From the NCBI RefSeq assembly GCF_000719115.1, contig NZ_JOEA01000007.1, positions 248,001 through 312,000 of the forward strand: a DNA stretch of 64,000 bases. The letters are read 5' to 3'. Position 1 is the first letter of the stretch. Each line of letters begins with the position of its first letter. The position numbers and the translations under genes were made by a program. The DNA comes from Lentzea albidocapillata. GTDB taxonomy: Bacteria; Actinomycetota; Actinomycetes; Mycobacteriales; Pseudonocardiaceae. A model generated the notes under the pieces. It did no database searches. It worked only from the letters and a program-made list of their open reading frames with translations, and had not been told where the DNA came from. Positions 42,851 to 51,706 of this stretch are shown here, piece by piece.

Positions 42851-44604
42851 CCGTCGGGGACTTCATCGTCCAACGCCTGCGCGACTGGGACGTGAAGCAG
42901 GTGTTCGCGTATCCCGGCGACGGCATCAACGGGATCGTGGCGGCGTTCGGCAAGGCGGACAACGACCCGAGGTTCATCCAGACCCGCCACGAGGAGATGG
43001 CCGCGTTCGCCGCGGTCGGCTTCGCGAAGTTCAGCGGCGACGTCGGCGTGTGCCTGGCCACCAGCGGTCCCGGTGCGATCCACCTGCTCAACGGGCTGTA
43101 CGACGCGAAGCTCGATCACGTGCCGGTCGTCGCGATCGTCGGCCAGACAGCCCGCACCGCTCAGGGCGGCAGCTACCAGCAGGAAGTCGACCTGCACTCG
43201 TTGTTCCGCGACGTGGCCTCGTACCTGGTCGACGTGACGGTGCCCGAGCAGTTGCCGAACGCGCTGGACCGGGCGATGCGCACGGCCGCCGCCGACCGCG
43301 CGCCCGCCGTGCTGATCATCCCGAACGACGTGCAGGAGCAGGAGTACGCCGCGCCCAAGCACGAGTTCAAGTACATCCCGTCGAGCCCGCCGTCCCGTCC
43401 GGTGTCGTTCGTCGTGCCGGCCCTCGACGACATCCGGCGCGCGGCCGAGGTGCTCAACAGCGGCGAGAAGGTCGCGATCCTGATCGGGCAGGGCGCCCGC
43501 GACGCCGCCGAGGAGGTGCGCGCGGTCGCCGACCTGCTCGGTGCCGGCGTCGCGAAGGCGTTGCTGGGCAAGGACGTGCTACCCGACGACCTGCCGTACG
43601 TCACGGGGTCGATCGGACTGCTCGGCACCAGGCCGTCCTACGAGCTCATGCGGGACTGCGACCGGTTGCTGATCATCGGATCGAACTTCCCGTACTCGCA
43701 GTTCCTGCCGCAGTACGGCAAAGCGCGCGGAGTGCAGATCGACCTCGACGGCCGCGCGATCGGCATGCGCTACCCGACGGAGGTCAACCTCGTCGGCGAC
43801 GCGCGGGAGACGTTGCGGGCGCTGATCCCGTTGCTGGACAACAAGACCGACCGCTCCTGGCGGGAGACGATCGAGGCGAACGTCGAGCGCTGGTGGGAGG
43901 TCGTAGAACGGCAGGCGCAGGTGCCGGCCGATCCCGTCAACCCGATGCGGATCGTCTCCGAGCTCTCGAAACGCCTGCCCCACAACGCGATCGTCACGGC
44001 GGACTCGGGTTCCGCGACGAACTGGTACGCGCGGCTGCTCAAGATCCGTGGCAACGTGCGCTCCTCGCTGTCCGGCACGCTGGCCACCATGGGCTGCGCC
44101 GTCCCGTACGCGCTGGGTGCCGCTTTCGCGCAGCCGAACAGGCCGTTGATCGCGCTGGTCGGCGACGGGGCGATGCAGATGAACGGCATGGCCGAGTTGC
44201 TGACACTGCGGCGATACGGCATCCGTTGCGTCGTGTGTGTGTTCCACAACAACGACCTCAACCAGGTCACGTGGGAGCTGCGCGCGATGGGCGGAGCGCC
44301 GAAGTTCGAGGAGTCGCAAACCCTTCCGGACATCTCGTACGCCGCCTTCGCACGGTCGATCGGCCTGCACGGCATCGAGATCAACGACCCCACGCAGCTC
44401 GGCACGGCGTGGGAGACGGCGCTCGCGTTCGACGGCACGACCGTCCTCGACGTGCACTGCGATCCGAACGTGCCGCCGATCCCGCCCCACGCGACGTTCG
44501 AACAGATCAAGGACATGACCGAGGCGGTGCTGCGCGGCGACCCGGACGCCTGGCAGTTCATGACGCGCGGCCTCAAGACCAAGATCCAGGAGTTGCTGCC
44601 GTGA
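42847..44604 (+). CDS. Pyruvate oxidase/dehydrogenase-like TPP enzyme
   Basis: The 585-residue enzyme belongs to the acetolactate synthase/PoxB family: catalytic Glu in TRHEEMAAFAAVG (about 50), the FAD/nucleotide middle domain (about 190-330) and the TPP motif GDGAMQMNGMAELLTL to HNNDLNQVTWE (about 440-475). The likely reaction is oxidative decarboxylation of pyruvate or a related 2-oxoacid with FAD. ATG 42847 overlaps the phosphoesterase stop, and its own stop overlaps the oxidoreductase GTG (GTGA). Unlike PoxB, its C-terminus lacks an obvious amphipathic membrane helix. Confidence 0.9.
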   Translation: MTVGDFIVQRLRDWDVKQVFAYPGDGINGIVAAFGKADNDPRFIQTRHEEMAAFAAVGFAKFSGDVGVCLATSGPGAIHLLNGLYDAKLDHVPVVAIVGQTARTAQGGSYQQEVDLHSLFRDVASYLVDVTVPEQLPNALDRAMRTAAADRAPAVLIIPNDVQEQEYAAPKHEFKYIPSSPPSRPVSFVVPALDDIRRAAEVLNSGEKVAILIGQGARDAAEEVRAVADLLGAGVAKALLGKDVLPDDLPYVTGSIGLLGTRPSYELMRDCDRLLIIGSNFPYSQFLPQYGKARGVQIDLDGRAIGMRYPTEVNLVGDARETLRALIPLLDNKTDRSWRETIEANVERWWEVVERQAQVPADPVNPMRIVSELSKRLPHNAIVTADSGSATNWYARLLKIRGNVRSSLSGTLATMGCAVPYALGAAFAQPNRPLIALVGDGAMQMNGMAELLTLRRYGIRCVVCVFHNNDLNQVTWELRAMGGAPKFEESQTLPDISYAAFARSIGLHGIEINDPTQLGTAWETALAFDGTTVLDVHCDPNVPPIPPHATFEQIKDMTEAVLRGDPDAWQFMTRGLKTKIQELLP

Positions 44605-45551
44605 AACTGGGCTATTTCCTCTCTTCAGAAGAACACGGACCGCGTGAGCTGGTCAGGAACGCGAAGATGGCCGAGGAGCACGGCTTCGAGTCGCTGTGGA
44701 TCTCGGACCACTACCACCCGTGGAACGACGAGCAGGGCCAGTCACCGTTCGTCTGGGGCACGATCGGCGCGCTGTCCGAGACCGTGTCGCTGCCCATCAC
44801 CACGGCCGTGACCTGCCCGACCGTCCGCATCCACCCGGCCGTCATCGCACAGGCCGCCGCCACCGCGGCCGTCCAGACCGAAGGCCGGTTCGTGCTCGGC
44901 GTCGGCAGCGGCGAGGCCCTGAACGAACACGTGCTGGGCGACCGCTGGCCGTCCGCCGACGTGCGGCTCGAGATGCTGGAGGAGGCGATCGGCCTCATCC
45001 GCACGCTGCACCAGGGCGACGAGGTCACCCACCACGGCAAGCACTACACAGTCGAGAACGCCCGCGTCTACACCGTGCCCGAACGCCCGGTGCCGATCTA
45101 CGTCTCGGCGTTCGGCCCGAAGGCGGTCCGGCTCGCGGCCCGCTGCGGCGACGGCTACGTCAGCGTCGGCCCGGCCGGCGACCTGGTGGAGAAGTACCGC
45201 GCCGAGGGCGGCCGCGGCCCGGCGCAGAGCGGGCTGAAGGTCTGTTACGCGGCGTCCGAGGAGGACGCGGTGGCGACCGCACACCGGGTGTGGCCCAACG
45301 ACGGCCTGCCCGGCGAGCTGGCCCAGGTGCTGCCGACGCCCAAGCACTTCGAGCAGGCGTCGGAGCTGGTCACGCCCGAGATGATCGCGAAGGCGATCCC
45401 GTGCGGCCCGGATCCGGAGAAGTACGCGGAGAAGGTCAAGGAGTTCGCCGAGGCCGGGTTCGACGAGCTCCACGTGCAGCAGATCGGGCCGCAGCAGCAG
45501 GAATTCTTCGAGTTCTGGGCCAAGGAAGTAGTGCCTTTGATCGATGTTTGA
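44601..45551 (+). CDS. LLM-class F420-dependent oxidoreductase (TIGR03557 type)
   Basis: The 316-residue TIM-barrel flavin/F420 enzyme starts KLGYFLSSEEHGPRELV and has WISDHYHPWNDEQGQSPFVW, TAVTCPTVRIHPAVIAQAAA and GVGSGEALNEHVLG, close to F420-dependent glucose-6-phosphate dehydrogenase relatives. It should transfer hydride with coenzyme F420. GTG 44601 overlaps the stop of the TPP enzyme. It likely acts on a product of the same operon; the substrate is unknown. Confidence 0.9.
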   Translation: MKLGYFLSSEEHGPRELVRNAKMAEEHGFESLWISDHYHPWNDEQGQSPFVWGTIGALSETVSLPITTAVTCPTVRIHPAVIAQAAATAAVQTEGRFVLGVGSGEALNEHVLGDRWPSADVRLEMLEEAIGLIRTLHQGDEVTHHGKHYTVENARVYTVPERPVPIYVSAFGPKAVRLAARCGDGYVSVGPAGDLVEKYRAEGGRGPAQSGLKVCYAASEEDAVATAHRVWPNDGLPGELAQVLPTPKHFEQASELVTPEMIAKAIPCGPDPEKYAEKVKEFAEAGFDELHVQQIGPQQQEFFEFWAKEVVPLIDV

Positions 45552-45578
45552 TGCTTTTGGCGCAGGGCACCCGGTCCT

Positions 45579-46244
45579 ATGAGGAGTTTCCTGCGCGAGC
45601 ACAGCCTGACGCTCGTCTTCGCCGGGTTGTTCCTCGCGGCTCTGGTCGGACAGTTCTTCACGGGCCACGCCGACTTCAACGAGCGTCAGGCCGCGTTGGG
45701 GCGGCCGTTGCTGACTCTGGGGACGTACCTGTTCTCCGCCGACTTCCTCGTCGACGTCGTGGAGAACTGGCAGTCCGAGTACCTGCAGTTCTTCCTGTAC
45801 GTCACGGCGACCGTCTGGTTGATCCAGAAGGGATCGCCCGAGTCCAAGCCGGCCGGCAAGGTCGGCGAGGGGACTGACAAGGACCAGCAGGTCGGCCGGT
45901 ACGCCGACGAGTCGTCGCCGAAGTGGGCTCGCGCCGGTGGCTGGCGCACCGCGGTGTTCTCGAAGTCGCTCGGCCTCGCGATGCTGGTCCTGTTCCTGTT
46001 CTCCTGGACCCTGCAGTGGGTCGCCGGCTGGTACGCCAACAACTCCGACCCGCTGGCCGAGAAGATGGGGCTGTTCGGCTACTTCCTCTCCGCCGACTTC
46101 TGGAACCGGTCGCTGCAGAACTGGCAGTCCGAGTTCCTCGCGATCGCGTCGATGGCGATCCTCAGCGTCTACCTGCGGCAGCGCGGGTCGCCCGAGTCGA
46201 AGCCGGTCGGCACCGCGCACTCCGTGAGCGACGAGTCGGGCTAG
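45579..46244 (+). CDS. DUF6766 membrane protein with internal duplication
   Basis: The 221-residue protein has four transmembrane helices in two similar halves. LFSADFLVDVVENWQSEYLQ with KGSPESKP in the first half matches FLSADFWNRSLQNWQSEFLA with RGSPESKP in the second. The duplication suggests an internal two-fold arrangement in the membrane. It matches the actinobacterial DUF6766 family. It starts 27 bp after the F420-type oxidoreductase gene and ends before a strong terminator at 46259. No function is known. Confidence 0.8.
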   Translation: MRSFLREHSLTLVFAGLFLAALVGQFFTGHADFNERQAALGRPLLTLGTYLFSADFLVDVVENWQSEYLQFFLYVTATVWLIQKGSPESKPAGKVGEGTDKDQQVGRYADESSPKWARAGGWRTAVFSKSLGLAMLVLFLFSWTLQWVAGWYANNSDPLAEKMGLFGYFLSADFWNRSLQNWQSEFLAIASMAILSVYLRQRGSPESKPVGTAHSVSDESG

Positions 46245-46258
46245 CACGCCTGACGAAA

Positions 46259-46290
46259 AGCGCGGCAGGACAAGGCTGTCCTGCCGCGCT
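46259..46290. terminator. Bidirectional hairpin terminator
   Basis: AGCGCGGCAGGACA (46259-46272) pairs perfectly with TGTCCTGCCGCGCT (46277-46290) around AGGC. It separates the convergent DUF6766 and EF-Tu paralogue genes. Confidence 0.9.
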
Positions 46291-46333
46291 CTCCAAGGCA
46301 GCGCGACCACCTTCGCGGGTCGTCGCCGCCGCC

Positions 46334-47515
46334 CTAGGCGAGGATCTCGCCGACCGTGCCGGCACCCACGGTCTTGCCGCCCTCGCGGATCGCGAAGCCC
46401 AGCCCGGTGTCCATCGCCACCGCCTTGCCCAGCTCCACCGTGACCTCGACGGTGTCACCTGGCAGGGCCAGCGTCCTGTCGAGCTCCACCACGCCGACGA
46501 CGTCGCCGGTGCGGAAGTGGAACTGCGGGCGGTAGTTCGACGCGATACCCGTGTGCCTGCCGCCCTCGGCGTGCGAGAGCAGGTACACGGACGCGCGGAA
46601 CCGGGTGTGCGGCGCGACGCTGCCCGGCAGGGCCAGCACCTGGCCGCGCCGGACGTCACCGCGCTTCACCCCGCGCAGCAGGATCGCGGCGTTGTCGCCC
46701 GCCTGGGCCTGCTGCATGGGCTTGCCGAACGTCTCGATGCCGGTGGCCACGGACGACACGGAGTCGCCCAGGCCGAGCACCTCGACCGTGTCGCCGAGGC
46801 CGAGCACACCGCGCTCGACCGCACCGGTCACGACGGTGCCGCGGCCGGTGATGGTCAGGACGTTCTCGATCGGCATCAGGAACGCGCCATTCAGATCCCG
46901 CTCGGGCACCGGCACGTGCGAGTCCACGGCGTCGAGCAACGACACCACCGACCGCACCCACTCCGGGTCGCCCTGCAGCGCGCGCAGGCCGGAGACCCGC
47001 ACGACCGGCGTGGCGTCGCCGTCGAAGCCGTACTGCGAGAGCAGGTCACGAATCTCCAGCTCCACCAGGTCGAGCAGCTCCGGGTCGCTCACCGCGTCGG
47101 CCTTGTTCAGCGCCACCACCACGTACGGCACGCCCACCCGGTGCGCCAGCACCACGTGTTCGCGCGTCTGCGGCATCGTGCCGTCCTCCGCGGACACCAC
47201 GAGAATCGCGCCGTCCAGCTGCGCCGCCCCCGTGATCATGTTCTTCACGTAGTCGGCGTGGCCGGGCATGTCGACGTGCGCGTAGTGACGCGTCGGCGTC
47301 TCGTACTCGACGTGCGCGATGTTGATCGTGATGCCGCGGGCCAGCTCCTCGGGCGCCCGGTCGATCCGGTCGAACGCCGTGAAGGTGGTGCCCGAAGGGT
47401 CCATTTCGGACAGAACCTTGGTGATGGCCGCGGTCAGCGTGGTCTTGCCGTGGTCGACGTGCCCCATCGTGCCGATGTTGAGGTGCGGCTTGGCACGCAC
47501 GAACTCTTGCTTCAT
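46334..47515 (-). CDS. tuf: Elongation factor Tu paralogue
   Basis: The 393-residue GTPase has the full EF-Tu architecture: P-loop [10 protein letters not shown], switch [26 protein letters not shown], a G5 loop reading VSGLRAL rather than VSALKAL, and domains 2 and 3 to [16 protein letters not shown]. It lacks ribosomal neighbours (no str operon) and diverges at many conserved sites, so it is a second tuf such as Streptomyces tuf3 rather than the main gene. Such copies can respond to stress or confer elfamycin resistance. ATG 47515 has GAGGG upstream; longer ORF starts add nothing homologous. Confidence 0.88.
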   Translation of the reverse strand: MKQEFVRAKPHLNIGTMGHVDHGKTTLTAAITKVLSEMDPSGTTFTAFDRIDRAPEELARGITINIAHVEYETPTRHYAHVDMPGHADYVKNMITGAAQLDGAILVVSAEDGTMPQTREHVVLAHRVGVPYVVVALNKADAVSDPELLDLVELEIRDLLSQYGFDGDATPVVRVSGLRALQGDPEWVRSVVSLLDAVDSHVPVPERDLNGAFLMPIENVLTITGRGTVVTGAVERGVLGLGDTVEVLGLGDSVSSVATGIETFGKPMQQAQAGDNAAILLRGVKRGDVRRGQVLALPGSVAPHTRFRASVYLLSHAEGGRHTGIASNYRPQFHFRTGDVVGVVELDRTLALPGDTVEVTVELGKAVAMDTGLGFAIREGGKTVGAGTVGEILA

Positions 47516-47876
47516 TGCCCTATGTCCCTCAGGAGTCACAGCTGGAGGTTCAGAACCGATGGACCGCTGCCACCCTCCTCCAGTGGTCCTGAAGGATGGA
47601 CTGGAGAAGGGTCAGAGTCGGGCGCCGGCCAGCTGTGCCGAGACATCGGCGAGTGCAACGGCGAGCGCGCCCGCAGGAACACCTGCGAACGTGTTGTGCT
47701 CAGCCGTCAGGAACATGCGGTGATCGTGACAGCGCGGCTGGATCGTTGTCACCTGGTTTTCCGCGGGCGGGTAGGTTGTGGTGGGGAAGCAACGGCCGTA
47801 ACGTCGGGGATGTAGCCGGGTTCAGCAGCGTGCTCGGAGTCAGAGTCCCAAGCGCTTCGGCCACCGGGGAGTGCTG
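47516..47876. other. 361-bp divergent promoter region of the tuf paralogue and the STAS gene
   Basis: No ORF with coding character is seen. The tuf side carries CTGGAGG and CCTCCAG complementary stretches about 30 bases apart (47542-47580) and GGTTC-A-GAACC at 47547-47557, which could form a leader structure. Consensus promoters could not be assigned by eye. Confidence 0.45.
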
Positions 47877-48260
47877 GTGAACGAAGAACAGTTCAAGGAG
47901 TCATCGCTGCTCACAGTGCGTGCCGCCGAGGTGGCCGGGCTGATGGTCGTCGCAGTCGAAGGCGAGATCGACGTCGACACCGCCGACGACGTGCTGAACG
48001 CCGTTCGTCTCGGGTTCGCCTCCGAGAGGCCCGCTCTGATCGCCGATCTCACGCTGGTCAGCTTCTTCGGCTCCACCGGCATCTCGACGTTGATCTCGGC
48101 CCACGAACTGGCCGAGGAGCACGGCAAGAAGCTCCACATCGTCGCCCCGCAGCGCGCCGTCCGCAGACCGCTGCAGGTCACGGGAGTGGCGGACGTCCTC
48201 TCGCTGTACGACTCCGTCGAGGAGGCGGTGTCGGCGTTGAAACCGGTGCCCAGCGAGTAG
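47877..48260 (+). CDS. STAS-domain anti-sigma factor antagonist
   Basis: The 127-residue protein is one STAS domain (LMVVAVEGEIDVDTADDVLN, LIADLTLVSFFGSTGISTLI, HIVAPQRAVRRPLQVTGV). The site that usually reads D-S-S-G in phosphorylatable SpoIIAA/RsbV reads G-S-T-G, so a Ser is present but the Asp before it is not. GTG 47877 has GGGGAG five bases upstream. No anti-sigma kinase or sigma-B-type factor is nearby, so the partner must be elsewhere. Confidence 0.88.
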   Translation: MNEEQFKESSLLTVRAAEVAGLMVVAVEGEIDVDTADDVLNAVRLGFASERPALIADLTLVSFFGSTGISTLISAHELAEEHGKKLHIVAPQRAVRRPLQVTGVADVLSLYDSVEEAVSALKPVPSE

Positions 48261-48275
48261 GCACCGGCCCCGTCC

Positions 48276-49421
48276 TCAACCGGCCAGGTCGACCAGCTTC
48301 GGCACCACGTCGTCCGGGGACGGCATGGCGGCGATCTCCGCTGCGATACCGGCGTTCGCGGCTCGAACATCGTTGTCCCGCAGCAACTTCCGCGCGACCT
48401 CCTGCACCGCGTCCGTCGTGAAGTCCTCACCGGCGAGCTGGGAGCCCAGCCCGGTGTTCGTGACGATCTCGGCATTACGGAACTGGTCGGCACCCTGCGG
48501 CAGCACGAGCTGAGGCAGGCCGCGCGTCATCGCGGCGACCGTGGTGCCGGCGCCGCCGTGGTGCACGACGAGATCTGCGTGCGCGAGCAGATCCGCCTGG
48601 GGCACCCACGGGAGCACGTGCACGTTGCCCGGCACGTCGGTCAGCACGGACGGGTCGACCTGCGGCCCGGTCGCGACCAGCACCTCGGCGTCGACTCCGG
48701 ACAGCCCGGCGATCGCGGTGCGCAGCACGTCCGGGTTCGAGAACGCGGTGCCGAACGTCAGGTAGACCAGCGGCCTCTCGTGCTCGACAACCCAATCGGG
48801 CAAATCGCCCGGTTCGGCGAACGGAACCGGCCGCATCGGAATTCGATCCACGTCCGCAAGAAAGTCCAGATCCTGCAATGACGGCGGGAAGACGTCCAGA
48901 TACGTCGATCCGAGTCCGTAATGGTGCCCATTGGGCAGCGTGATACCGAGCTCGGCGACGTACTCCAGAAGGAGGTCGCTCATTGCCTCCGGAACGAGGG
49001 TTCCGTCCATCTTGCCGAACCCGTGGCAGACCGCCGGAATCCCGGCCCGCAGGGCGGCGAGGCCCGCGCCGGGGTTGATGAGCTCGAAGACGACGAGGTC
49101 GGGCTTGTCCCGTTCGAGTACCGGTTCCAGATCGGTCACGAAGGCCCTGGGCAGTAAGGACCCGAAGGCGTCCACGGCGGTCTGCCGCAGCATGTCCCGG
49201 CGGAACCCGGCCGTGCCGTGCAGCGCGTTCGCCTGGCGGAACGCGTCCCAGATGCTGATGCCCGCGTCGACCACCGTGAACCCGAGCTTTCCCACGGTCG
49301 GGTGGAATCCCGGGTCGACGGCGTAGAGAACGTCATGTCCTTGCGCTCGCGCGGCGATCGCGAGCGGAAGTAACGGATAAACGTGTCCGTGCGAGCCTAA
49401 GCTCGAGAAGAGAATGCGCAC
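48276..49421 (-). CDS. GT1/MGT-type glycosyltransferase (first of two)
   Basis: The 381-residue GT-B enzyme resembles macrolide and polyketide glycosyltransferases: N-terminal FSSLGSHGHVYPLLPLA and C-terminal donor motif VVHHGGAGTTVAAMTRGLPQ with GADQFRNAE, which supplies the nucleotide-sugar contacts. It starts at GTG 49421. The second GT1 gene lies just upstream (gap of 21 bp). No sugar biosynthesis or aglycone genes flank the pair. Confidence 0.9.
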   Translation of the reverse strand: MRILFSSLGSHGHVYPLLPLAIAARAQGHDVLYAVDPGFHPTVGKLGFTVVDAGISIWDAFRQANALHGTAGFRRDMLRQTAVDAFGSLLPRAFVTDLEPVLERDKPDLVVFELINPGAGLAALRAGIPAVCHGFGKMDGTLVPEAMSDLLLEYVAELGITLPNGHHYGLGSTYLDVFPPSLQDLDFLADVDRIPMRPVPFAEPGDLPDWVVEHERPLVYLTFGTAFSNPDVLRTAIAGLSGVDAEVLVATGPQVDPSVLTDVPGNVHVLPWVPQADLLAHADLVVHHGGAGTTVAAMTRGLPQLVLPQGADQFRNAEIVTNTGLGSQLAGEDFTTDAVQEVARKLLRDNDVRAANAGIAAEIAAMPSPDDVVPKLVDLAG

Positions 49422-49442
49422 CCGGCCAGATTAGGTGCTGTT

Positions 49443-50519
49443 CTATTGCATCGCGAGACTTTCCCAGCGTTCAGCTACCTCGCCGGGTGAAGGCATCGCC
49501 GCCATCTCGGCGCGCACCTCGCCGGCGGCCCGCTGCAGCTTCGAGTCCTCGATCAGCCGGGTGAGCAGCGCAGCCGTGACCTCACGCGGCTCGGCCCGCA
49601 ACCCTGCCCCGCGTCCGGTGATCGCCGTCGCGTGCACGGTCCGGTCGCCGGGCCCGGGCTCGACCAGCTGAGGCACCCCGGCCGCGAGCGAGCCGAGCAC
49701 CGTTCCCGCCCCACCGTGGTGCACGATCCCGTCGCAGAACGGCAGCACCTGCGGAATCGGCACCCATCCGACCGTGCGGACGTTGCCCGGCAGGCCCTCG
49801 GTCCGGTCCGGGCGGACCAGCACGAACTCGGCGTCCACCTGCCTGGCTGCCCTGACCACGGCCGCCATCATCCGCCCGGCGCCGGGACCGGGCGCGGTGC
49901 TGCGGCTGACCAGGATGCGCGGCGTGCCGGACGGTTCCGCGAGCCACTGCGGCACCTCGCCGTCGCCGCTGTACGGCACGAACCGCATCCGCTCACCGCC
50001 GGGGAACTCCGCGAGCGACGGCGGCGCGGTGCGCAGAACCGTTGCGGGAGAACGCACTTCGGCCTTCATACGCGCGCCGACCGCGGCCGTCAGCACCAGC
50101 CCGTCGAACAGCGACACGTCGTGGACGATCGACGGCACGCCCAGCGCCGACCCGGCGGCGGCGAGCGGTTCGTGCACCACGACGTCCGGGCGCCACCCGC
50201 GGGCGAACGTCCGCAGCGGCTCGGTCATCGCGTCGCCGACCGTGCCGAACATCCGCGACACGAAGTCGAGCCGGCCGCTACCCCGCAGCTCCCTCTTGGC
50301 CACCAGCGGATGCGCGAGCATGATGCGCAGCGCGATCGGTCCGAATCGGACGCCGGACGGCACGACGTCCTCGACCCGCAGGCCGGAGTCGCGGACCCGC
50401 AGCGCCTCGCCGCCCGTCGCGACCACGACCTCGTGACCCGCCTCGCGCAACGCCAGGGCCAGCGGCATCAACGGGAACACATGACCCAGGAGGGGAGCGG
50501 CGACCACGAGAACACGCAT
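49443..50519 (-). CDS. GT1/MGT-type glycosyltransferase (second of two)
   Basis: The 358-residue GT-B enzyme has VAAPLLGHVFPLMPLALALR at the N-terminus and IVHHGGAGTVLGSLAAGVPQ near 270. Where its neighbour has ADQ it reads GDRTVHA, losing the Gln that usually contacts the donor sugar, so donor use may differ. It is transcribed with the other GT1 gene. Together they suggest a glycosylation or drug-inactivation activity without a local cluster. Confidence 0.88.
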   Translation of the reverse strand: MRVLVVAAPLLGHVFPLMPLALALREAGHEVVVATGGEALRVRDSGLRVEDVVPSGVRFGPIALRIMLAHPLVAKRELRGSGRLDFVSRMFGTVGDAMTEPLRTFARGWRPDVVVHEPLAAAGSALGVPSIVHDVSLFDGLVLTAAVGARMKAEVRSPATVLRTAPPSLAEFPGGERMRFVPYSGDGEVPQWLAEPSGTPRILVSRSTAPGPGAGRMMAAVVRAARQVDAEFVLVRPDRTEGLPGNVRTVGWVPIPQVLPFCDGIVHHGGAGTVLGSLAAGVPQLVEPGPGDRTVHATAITGRGAGLRAEPREVTAALLTRLIEDSKLQRAAGEVRAEMAAMPSPGEVAERWESLAMQ

Positions 50520-50598
50520 GAATCCAGGCTAACCGCACGCGCTGGGTGCCTCGATGCGTTCCCGATCGCGGCTGAGCATGGAACCAGGCTATGGCGAA

Positions 50599-50627
50599 GG
50601 GGCCGCACCCTTGAAGAGTGCGGCCCC
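50599..50627. terminator. Hairpin terminator after the C39-like peptidase gene
   Basis: GGGGCCGCAC (50599-50608) pairs perfectly with GTGCGGCCCC (50618-50627) around a nine-base loop. It is 16 bases downstream of the minus-strand stop at 50643 and separates it from the glycosyltransferase pair. Confidence 0.85.
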
Positions 50628-50642
50628 GGTCTTGCTGGAGAA

Positions 50643-51563
50643 CTACTTGGCCATGTCGAACCAGTTGAAGCCCTCGACCATCTGACGGGTGGTGTCGCTG
50701 ACGTAGCGCGGGCCGGTGAGCTCCCAGCGCGTCACGGTGCGGTAGGTGCCCGGCTCCAGCGACTCGTCCGCGCGGGTGTTCTCGTCGTCCTTGACCGGGA
50801 TGTACTCCTTGATGGACTTCTTGGCCAGGGTGACGTCGAGCGACTCGTACGCGGACTGCGTGTAGAGGTAGTTGCCCTCACCGCTGTCGAGCGCACGGCC
50901 CGGGTCGGCCAGCTTCAGCTTGATCGTGCTGCCGTTGAACGAACCGGTCGCGGACACGACGGTGACGATGTGGCCACCGCTGCGCTGCAACGAACCCGTG
51001 GTGGGACCGGCCTTGTAGCGGCCGTACACGAGCTGCAACGGGCCCTCGTTGAGCTTCTTCGCGAGCTCACCGGCGAAGTCGGCGTTGTTGTGGGTGCTCG
51101 TGACGCCCGTGGAGGTGGTCCAACCGGCGTCACGGGCGGGCTTGGTGGCGATGTCCCACGCCTTGCGCAGGTTCGTGAGGTTCGTGCCGCCGTTGTACTG
51201 GGCGTCGACGCCGATGCGTCCGATCGAGTTGGTGATGACGCCGAAGTCGGCCGGGTCCTTCGGGTTGAGGTTGCCGACCTTGGTGGTCAGCCAGCCGACC
51301 GGGGCGTCCTTCTGGTGACCCCAGTAGTGCAGGACGTTGTAGAGCGACGCGGGGCCGCAGTAGGCGCCGCCGTTGCTCTCCAGGCCGGCGCGGTGCTGAT
51401 CCACGTCGCTGACACCGCACTTCTTGACGTTGAAGTCCGCACCGGCCAGGTCGGCGGCACCGACGCACGGGGGCGGCGTGCCGATGATCGGGTCGGCCAC
51501 CGCGGTGGCGGGAGCGACGACGGCGGTGAGAGCGGCGGCGGCGATCAGAGCGTTGCGGATCAT
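50643..51563 (-). CDS. Secreted C39-like cysteine peptidase
   Basis: The 306-residue protein has a signal peptide (1-23, AVADP) and a papain-like C39-type core: catalytic Cys in GGAYCGPASLYNVLHYWG (about 67) and His in SGGHIVTVVSATG (about 200) followed by an Asp in LADPGRALD. Other cysteines (PPPCVG, KKCGV) may form a disulfide. It should be an extracellular peptidase or amidase; no bacteriocin transporter is present, so it is not a leader peptidase. ATG 51563 follows AAAGGGG. Confidence 0.82.
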   Translation of the reverse strand: MIRNALIAAAALTAVVAPATAVADPIIGTPPPCVGAADLAGADFNVKKCGVSDVDQHRAGLESNGGAYCGPASLYNVLHYWGHQKDAPVGWLTTKVGNLNPKDPADFGVITNSIGRIGVDAQYNGGTNLTNLRKAWDIATKPARDAGWTTSTGVTSTHNNADFAGELAKKLNEGPLQLVYGRYKAGPTTGSLQRSGGHIVTVVSATGSFNGSTIKLKLADPGRALDSGEGNYLYTQSAYESLDVTLAKKSIKEYIPVKDDENTRADESLEPGTYRTVTRWELTGPRYVSDTTRQMVEGFNWFDMAK

Positions 51564-51706
51564 TTCGGTTTCCCCTTTGAGATCTTGTGTTCCCCTGCGG
51601 TGACACAAGATTCGCCGAGGCGACCCCCCAAGGGCATGAGGGGAGATCCCTCAACCCTCCAACCGGAAAGATGGGTGTATCAGGGACACCCCCACGTCGC
51701 TCTGCC

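Noticed and set aside
44601..45551. Reading the lux-like operon plus the luciferase-like LLM gene as a bioluminescence system
   Set aside because: The LLM gene is 28 kb away in a different operon, resembles F420-dependent dehydrogenases rather than LuxA/B, and no LuxB or LuxD is present.
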